Source: Capsicum annuum
Lineage: Eukaryota > Streptophyta > Magnoliopsida > Solanales > Solanaceae
Length of the DNA stretch: 64,000 nucleotides
Assembly (NCBI RefSeq): GCF_002878395.1
Contig: NC_061121.1
Coordinates: forward strand, 40,894,050-40,958,049
Direction: 5' to 3'
Made by a program: the position numbers and the translations under genes. The notes beneath the pieces were generated by a model, which saw only the letters and a list, made by a program, of their open reading frames with translations, searched no databases and had not been told where the DNA came from. Positions within the stretch are counted from its first letter, which is position 1; every line of letters begins with the position of its first letter. This document shows positions 57,991 to 64,000 of the stretch, in pieces.

Positions 57991-59162
57991 ACCAGCCTTG
58001 GTAAGTATTTGATTTGTTCTAACAGTCAACAACAACATCAACAATAAAGAAACAACATCAACAACAAAGAAACATCATTATTTATTCCAACATCATCAAC
58101 AACACCACACCACAAGTTCTAACAACACCAACCCCACTAAAAATATCAATAACAACATCAACAACAAAGAAAAAAACAAAATACATGCCAAAAAAAAATA
58201 TGCCAACAAGGCTTTTAAAGTTCTCCAAATAAATGACTTTTTTGCATATTTTAATAATAACAACGGTTCATTCATTCAAGACTTAAAAGTAACCTTTCCT
58301 TCAAATTATTTAAATAAATATGATCTAGGTAAAGGGTAATTAAATTAAAAAATAGATACAAATAATTGATGTAAATAACTTGCAAAAAAGAAGATGAGAA
58401 TGAAAGAGCAACAGTGAACCATACTTGCAATGTCAAAAGCAAGGGGATCCAAACAATAATTTTAGTCGAGAAAAGATATAGACTGGTTGATATCAGAAAG
58501 GATCCTTATGAGAAAGAGGAGAGAAAATACAGAAATAAAAAGTTGATAGTGATAACCCTAAAGAGGAAAAAAAAAGAAGAGAGATGAATAAATTTAGGGC
58601 TCAAAGAGAGATAATTCTAGACATGGGTTTAAATATTCATTAATATTCACTAATAGCTTGAGGGGCTCGAGAAATACGGGTAACATTGAAAATATAAGAT
58701 AAGACTACTCAAGGAGGAGATTTTTGAGTTATCGAAGAAATATTTTTTACCGCCTTAGTAGTATTAAAAAAATTTTAAAAAAGATTTTCAAACAGATATG
58801 TCATCTGTTGAAATGGATATCAATATCTGTTTAAAAATTTTCAACAACTCAGTCATCTATTAGATTAAACAGTTGATTGCATTGTGTTACTAGTTCAGCT
58901 ATTGTCCTAATTTATATAGGTTGATGATAAATATTGTAGAAGTCGTTCTCTATAATTTTTGGACTGCGCGCTTGATCGATTGAATAAATCATATATTTAC
59001 AATGACGACAAATAATTTTACTTTATATGTTGCATTGTGTCACCAATTTAATAACTATCATGGTTTGTAGAGGTCCATCGATTGTGTCTAGTGTAAATCA
59101 TTGATGCAAAGCATTGTCAATAATATACAGTATTGGTTTATTGCCCTTAGTAGCATATTAGA
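57991..59162. other. no gene seen
   Basis: AT-rich with CAACAACATCAACAACA-type microsatellite near 58025-58170 and a purine-rich stretch near 58500-58640. A few more copies of the ttgcaac-type word lie near 58795-58875. Confidence 0.5.
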
Positions 59163-59537
59163 AAAAAAAAGGAATAATTAATTAATAAAATAATGAATAA
59201 TTAAATTTTATGCAATCAAATGAGCTTAAACAAGTCATGTGATCGTATGAGATTCCACATAAATTGTACAAGATGATCAAAGATGTGTGAGGATGGGTGG
59301 TGGTTGTACAACCAACATCCTCAGGGTAATGTGTACCCAAAGTATAGGTATGTTGTGGTGAATTCATTTGTTCAACCACAACTCATCATTTGTTCAACCA
59401 CAAGCCATCACCTTACACATCTTTGATCACCACCTTCAATTATGTGGACTCTCATATGATCACTTGACTTGTTTAGGCTCATTTTGTTGCATAAATTCTA
59501 ATTTTCTATTATTTTATTAATTAAATAATCCTTTTCA
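59163..59537. mobile_element. foldback MITE-like element
   Basis: Left arm 59163-59292 is the inverted copy of right arm 59408-59537: shared TTAATTAATAAAATAAT, AAACAAGTCA and TGATCAAAGATGTGT. The loop 59293-59407 contains a 19-bp direct repeat (TCATTTGTTCAACCACAA, about 59367-59403). No transposase and no certain target-site duplication. Confidence 0.82.
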
Positions 59538-60029
59538 AAGTATGTATGAAATTTAAACCTCATCATTCTAGCAAGTTTGGTGCTGGAAAATCAAATAGAA
59601 CCAATCCTTCGATCCGAGATGTGCAACAACAAAGTCGAACATATCAAAACCAAGATTCGATTCCTTCAATTTATAGTGTTCGTTATTTTATTTTCTACAT
59701 AATTTATGTGTTAATTTCATATTTTTACAACAAGAATTGTATAAATCAATATCTTTAAAAATGATTTATGTACTTGCCGACGTGATGCTTTAACAGCCCA
59801 TCGACAATCAATTCTGAATAGTCCTTGATCAACTTTGTTAGTTTTTTTGGAGCCTCGTCTGTGATGTTGAACCCTTCAAATGGGTAATTCTTCCATTCTC
59901 CTAAACTGACAGGTTCCACTATTTCTTCTTCCATGGAAGTAGTTGATGTATTATCAACTGTGATGTTATGCTATTCGAGTAGCTTCTACTGTGACATTCA
60001 TTCGGAAATCCAGAATTGTCAATGCTAAT

Positions 60030-60362
60030 CACAGATATACAATAGATTATCTATCTGTTGCATTAGATGGATCATTTGTTGGGATAAACTCAAATTGGTA
60101 AAATATAGATGTACGATAATTTCGAACAGATGACCTATCTTTTGCAATATATGACTCATCTATTGGTACAAATTAAAATGGTACTAAGACCTGTTTGACT
60201 TTCTGAAATAGATGAACATATGTTGCAACAGATAATACATCTGATGCAACAGGTTATACGATAGTTGCAACAGATGTATATATCTGTTTGATAATTTTTA
60301 GGAGATGTATAATCTGTTAAAACAGATGTGTCTTTTTGATTGTTGGAACAGATGATATACAT
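60030..60362. repeat. palindromic repeat cluster 5, inside the presumed intron
   Basis: Words such as atctgttgcaacagat, tgttgcaacagata and atctgatgcaacagg are packed at 15-40-bp intervals between the exons of the DUF1985/Ulp1-associated pseudogene. Confidence 0.85.
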
Positions 60363-60933
60363 TTACTTTTTTTGGCTCATGCTGTTCTTCTATGACCCTT
60401 GTATATTGATCAAAGATGTAAGACAAAGATAGAGGAGTTGCAATTTTGCTTTTTTCAATGTTTGATGATGCTCTGGAAATTTCTTTCCTTCTCTTCTTAG
60501 CCACCTTAATCCCTAGTGGAGTGTATGGATATAAAGTCCACTTTAATGGAATGACACCCCTCTTAGATATCATTTCTTTTACAGATGCAGTTAATGCATT
60601 AATGGCTTTAATCACTCCATCATGTTTCGCCTTGTAGTCTTGAAATTTGCATGTAGAACATTCTCTAGAAGTGGCAAAGTCTATATATCTAGTATGATCA
60701 TAATCATAATCATAATGGTATGTTGTTTCAAAAACTGTAATAGGGGCACCACTACCACTACCATCATCAACAACAACAAGCCCACCCTCCAAAATTATTT
60801 TTCTTGTGATGGATATTGCTCTAAAAAATTTCTTCTTTATTCTATCAATGACCTTAGGGTTCGATAAAGTTTGCATAGACCGTAAAGTATGAAAAAATGG
60901 CATCTTCAACTCTCGATTGGTCGGAACAACCAC
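60298..60933 (-). CDS. longest open exon of the DUF1985/Ulp1-associated gene
   Basis: 211 codons without a stop. It starts at the exon edge (acceptor TTTATTTTAG just upstream, at about 60940) rather than at a true initiator. It contains VVPTNRELKMPFFHTLRSMQ, a Gly/Ser-rich segment DDGSGSG, a Cys pair ECSTCKF, then SVKEMISKRGVIPLK and a Lys/Arg-rich stretch KVAKKRRKEISRASSN. The last 30 codons run into the palindromic repeat (60360-60298) and are probably intron. No catalytic motif is present. Only the exon, not the gene, is open. Confidence 0.6.
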   Translation of the reverse strand: MVVPTNRELKMPFFHTLRSMQTLSNPKVIDRIKKKFFRAISITRKIILEGGLVVVDDGSGSGAPITVFETTYHYDYDYDHTRYIDFATSRECSTCKFQDYKAKHDGVIKAINALTASVKEMISKRGVIPLKWTLYPYTPLGIKVAKKRRKEISRASSNIEKSKIATPLSLSYIFDQYTRVIEEQHEPKKVNVYHLFQQSKRHICFNRLYIS

Positions 60934-62284
60934 AGATGGACAATCTAAAATAAATCACTACATATATTAGAATGATGATCAAATCATTTTAAAAAATTAT
61001 TAATTAAAATAAAAACTTAATTAGAATTAGACTTACTGCTTCCTTCGGGGGGTTGAAGAGATTAAGAAATTTTACATTTTTATCAATTTTGGCTGACAAC
61101 CATCTTAGGATTCTTGGACAGGAAACTTATTCCTGGTAGTTCACTTGTTGTCTCAAATAAGGAATGACTTCAAATGCCCAAGCCTGTAAAATAATGCCAA
61201 TAAATTAAAAATATTATTGAATAAAAAAATAAATCATGTCATAATAAAAGAAAACTTTACTATGAAATCCTATGGAAAGCCGTATAAGTTGACTGTCCTT
61301 GATGTTAATGGAGTCAACAAATATTTGACAGTCATTTTGAAGCTTTCATAACCCCAAGTATAGATATTAAATGCCTCAAAATCCTTGGAGATCTTTATCA
61401 AACCAAATGACATGTCGTTGTTAACGTCTCTCGCCTTATGAACAAATCAAACCAAGAACAAATATTGCTTGTGCTTCTTTGAAAGTCTTTTACTTTCAAC
61501 ACTTCTATCAAATTAATATTTTTGAAGCTTTGACCAACAAGGAACACCAGTACGTCACGATCACTCGACTTTCTTTTGCCTTTTTTGGGTGTGTGGGGTT
61601 CTTTTTGATGAGTTAGAATATGTATAACTTTAGAAGGAGAAGTTGGATAACACTTTAATCCAGTAAATATGGCAAACTCCTTTCAACAAAAAAAAAAGGC
61701 ATACCACAGTAATTTATCCACACCTCATCCATCTTATCTTTTTTTTTCATACACAACCCTATGCTTGAGAAGATCATATATCATTTTCATTTGGAAACGA
61801 GCATTGTTGTCCTCCAAAAAATCAAGATATTGCCCAAAGTAGCTGTCCGTAAAATAAGCATCCAATTTTTGTTCTCAAAGTATTTTTTTGAAGGCGTCGA
61901 AAGATTTTTCCATGGCTGACTTAACCAAGAAATTACTCATTAAATATGTGGCACCATTGTACTGTGTTCTCACAGGATGATGATCAATGCTGAAGGTTTT
62001 GACCAATTTTTTTGTGGAAGGGATATTAGCATTTGGATAATTTTTTTTAAAACATTCCTCCTTCCCATGTTCATTAATTTCTGCTCCTGATTAAGATAAT
62101 GCTTATAAAGCAAGCTCATAGAGTGGTGGATGTGTCTAGCTGCTTCACTTGTTCCTTCACTTAGACGTGGTTTGGTTTCTTTTCTTTTATGAGTCATATT
62201 ATCTAAAATCAATAGGAACATAAAATAGATTATAATTAATTAATGCATCGTTAAAAAAGGATAACAGTAAATCAAACATGTACA

Positions 62285-63410
62285 ATAGTAAAATAAAAGT
62301 TTCAATAGATCACATATCTATTGCACCGGGCAGGATATCTGTTGATATAGCCAATCTATTGCAGCGAATAAGCAATCTATTAAAAATAATAATAACAGGA
62401 CACACATCTATTGCACTAGGTAGGATATCTGTTGAAGCATATAACCAACTTATTGCAACAGAAGAGTAATCCACTAGAAACAATAAAAATAGATCACTCA
62501 TCTATTGCACCAGGTAGGTTATCAGTTGTAGCTTATAACCAATCTGGTGCAGCAGATGAGTAATCCGTTAGAAATAATAAAAATAGATCAATCATATGTT
62601 GCACCAGGTAGGTTATCTGTTGCAACATATAAACAACCAATTGCAATGGATGAGTAATCTATTGGAAATAATAAAAATAGACCACTCAATTATTGCACCA
62701 GGTAGGATATCTATTGCAACATATAACCAACCTATTTTAAGGTATGAGTAATCAGTTGGAAATAATAAAAATAGATCACTCATCTATTGTACTAGGTAGG
62801 TTATCTGTTGCAGCTTATAAGCAACCTACTGTAGCGGATGAGTAATTCATTGGAAATAATAAAAATAGATCACTCATCTATTGCACCAGGTAGGTTATCT
62901 ATTGCAGTATATAACCAACCCATTGCAACAGATAAGTAATTCATTGGAGATAAAAAAAATAGACCATACATCTATTGCATCATGTAGGATTTCTGTTGCA
63001 GCATATAACATACCTATTGTAAGGTATAAGTGATCGGTTGGAAGCAATTAAAATAGATCACTCATCTATTGCACCAGATAGGTTATCTGTTGCAGCTTAT
63101 AAACAACCTATTATAGTGGATGAGTAATCCATTGGTAACAATAAAAATAGATCACTCATCTGTTACACCAGGTAGGTTATCTGTTGAAACTTATAACTAA
63201 CCTGTTGTAGCGGATGAGTAATCCATTAGAAATAATAAAAATAGATCACTCAATTATTGCACTAGGTAGGTTATCTATTGCAGCTTATAACCAACCTGTT
63301 GCAAGGAATGAGCAATCCATTGGAAACTATAAAAATAGACCACTCATTCATTTCACCAGATCACTCATTTATTACCAAATAGGTTATCTGTTGGATCAAT
63401 ATTGTTTAGA
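62285..63410. repeat. 94-bp tandem array, ~12 copies, hairpin units
   Basis: The marker ATAAAAATAGATCACTCATC recurs at 62483, 62577, 62671, 62765, 62859, 62953, 63047, 63141, 63235 and 63329, exactly 94 bp apart, with two less regular copies before 62483. Each unit contains three ttgca cores and is a 66-bp imperfect inverted repeat (27-nt arms, 12-nt loop) plus a 28-bp linker. ORFs of 60-90 codons across it are repeat artefacts. It lies just upstream of the start of the DUF1985/Ulp1-associated pseudogene. Confidence 0.93.
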
Positions 63411-63489
63411 TTTCTTCCAAATAGAAGAATTTTCTATCGCAACAGATGAATGGTCTATTAAATTGTTTATCCATTGCATTAAATTTTTA

Positions 63490-63665
63490 TTGTAGCATCA
63501 GATTTTCATGTGTTGCATTAGATTTCCATATGTTACTTAGATGTTTTATCTGTTGCATCAGATATTTCATCTGTTATAATAAATGGTTCATCTGTTGCAT
63601 CAGATGGCTCATCTATTGTGTCAGATGGTTCATCGGTTGCGTCAGATGGTTCATTTGTTGCAACA
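63490..63665. repeat. 21-bp tandem array of the palindromic word family
   Basis: Units such as TCTGTTGCATCAGATGGCTCA at 63591-63611, 63612-63632 and 63633-63653, with older copies back to about 63549 and irregular ones to 63490. The 21-bp period keeps one frame open and yields a 7-residue repeat in a 105-codon ORF (63446-63763), which I attribute to the repeat. Confidence 0.85.
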
Positions 63666-64000
63666 CCATTTTTACCAAGAAAAATAACAAATCAACCCAA
63701 CAACACCAACACAACACACACATACTAAGAACATCAACGGTGACAAAAAACACCAACAAATGAAATCAACAGTCCGATAACAAGAACTACTATAATAACA
63801 AAAATTATATTTTACATGAAAAAGAGTAAAGAAGAAATGCCAGAAATTAAGGTTTTATTCACTCCATATTTTAAATTTAAGCAAAAAATATTAAAATTAT
63901 TAACCAATACTAAAAGAGAAGTTGGCTCAAGTTCCTTTGTTTCTTCATAACTAAAAACACATATTTTTTTACCTGTGAAAGAAGAAATAGGAGGACGAAA
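63666..64000. other. no gene seen
   Basis: AT-rich, with a CAACACCAACACAACACACA-like microsatellite near 63690-63720. Confidence 0.5.

Larger units (their letters stand above)
59761..62200 (-). pseudogene. DUF1985/Ulp1-associated gene, broken (multi-exon)
   Basis: A minus-strand multi-exon gene of the plant DUF1985/Ulp1-protease-like group that is amplified, often by Mutator-like elements, in pepper. The start ATG is near 62197 (MTHKRKETKPRLSEGTSEAA). Exon-like blocks: 62200-61260 (FTDSYFGQYLDFLEDNNARF, MDEVWINYCGMPF, SFGLIKISKDFEAFNIY and a block ending NLYGFPYDF); 61190-61032 (AWAFEVIPYLRQQVNYQE to LFNPPKEA, preceded by TTTTACAG and followed by GTAAGT); 60933-60298 (211 codons open); and about 60010-59761 (VEPVSLGEWKNYPFEGFNI). 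Stops and frameshifts in the first and last blocks show it is dead. The Ulp1 peptidase domain itself is not in the window. Confidence 0.75.

Noticed and set aside
62285..63410. CRISPR-like array
   Set aside because: Regular spacing, but the units are tandem repeats without unique spacers, in a plant genome full of retrotransposons.
62278..63763. ORFs of 60-105 codons across the tandem arrays
   Set aside because: They are translations of the 94-bp and 21-bp repeats. The 94-bp period is not a multiple of three, so no long repeat protein can be encoded.

Overview
This is a plant nuclear window built almost entirely from decayed transposable elements. The sequence points to a solanaceous genome, most likely pepper (Capsicum). 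The evidence is Tekay/Del-type Ty3-gypsy elements with LTRs of 2.2-2.7 kb, a Tork-like Ty1-copia element, a Solanaceae TS/SolS-type SINE, a caulimovirid endogenous pararetrovirus, and a broken DUF1985/Ulp1-associated gene beside a field of ATCTGTTGCAACAGAT-type repeats that I associate with pepper. The genus is inference from remembered family resemblance, not a search. I found no intact single-copy gene.

Layout. 1-960: possible LTR debris. 2.9-8.1 kb: dead plus-strand gypsy element (E) with LTR remnant, primer-binding site, gag and pol, cut off inside integrase. 8.5-9.8 kb: long inverted repeat whose two arms carry outward-facing TATA boxes. 10.0-15.3 kb: minus-strand pararetrovirus remnant (protease, RT/RNase H, transactivator-like ORF, promoter, start of an N-terminal ORF) in permuted order and full of stops. 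15.3-21.3 kb: plus-strand Tork-like copia element with gag, protease, integrase, RT and RNase H, all broken.

22.8-45.9 kb is a nested stack. Element A (minus strand, Tekay) is flanked by the 5-bp target-site duplication TAATA at both extreme ends. Its body holds two solo LTRs, D (plus) with perfect ACATA duplication and C (minus) with near-perfect AATTC/ACTTC. Its 5' LTR is split by a second, better-preserved element B (35.9-45.6 kb). A 100-N assembly gap lies inside B's integrase, and an exact 171-bp copy of the sequence before the gap follows it.

46.3-48.6 kb: another solo LTR (TACTT duplication). 49.1-50.2 kb: non-autonomous DNA transposon with TIRs of about 250 bp, followed directly by a SINE with an 11-bp duplication. 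51.5-52.3 kb: pseudogene of a Root_cap-domain protein. 55-64 kb: palindromic repeat clusters, a foldback MITE, the DUF1985/Ulp1-type pseudogene, a 94-bp tandem array whose every unit can fold into a hairpin, and a 21-bp tandem array.

No pathway is encoded here. The relationships between parts are stratigraphic (which element landed in which) and possibly silencing-related, because several long inverted repeats sit beside a pararetrovirus.
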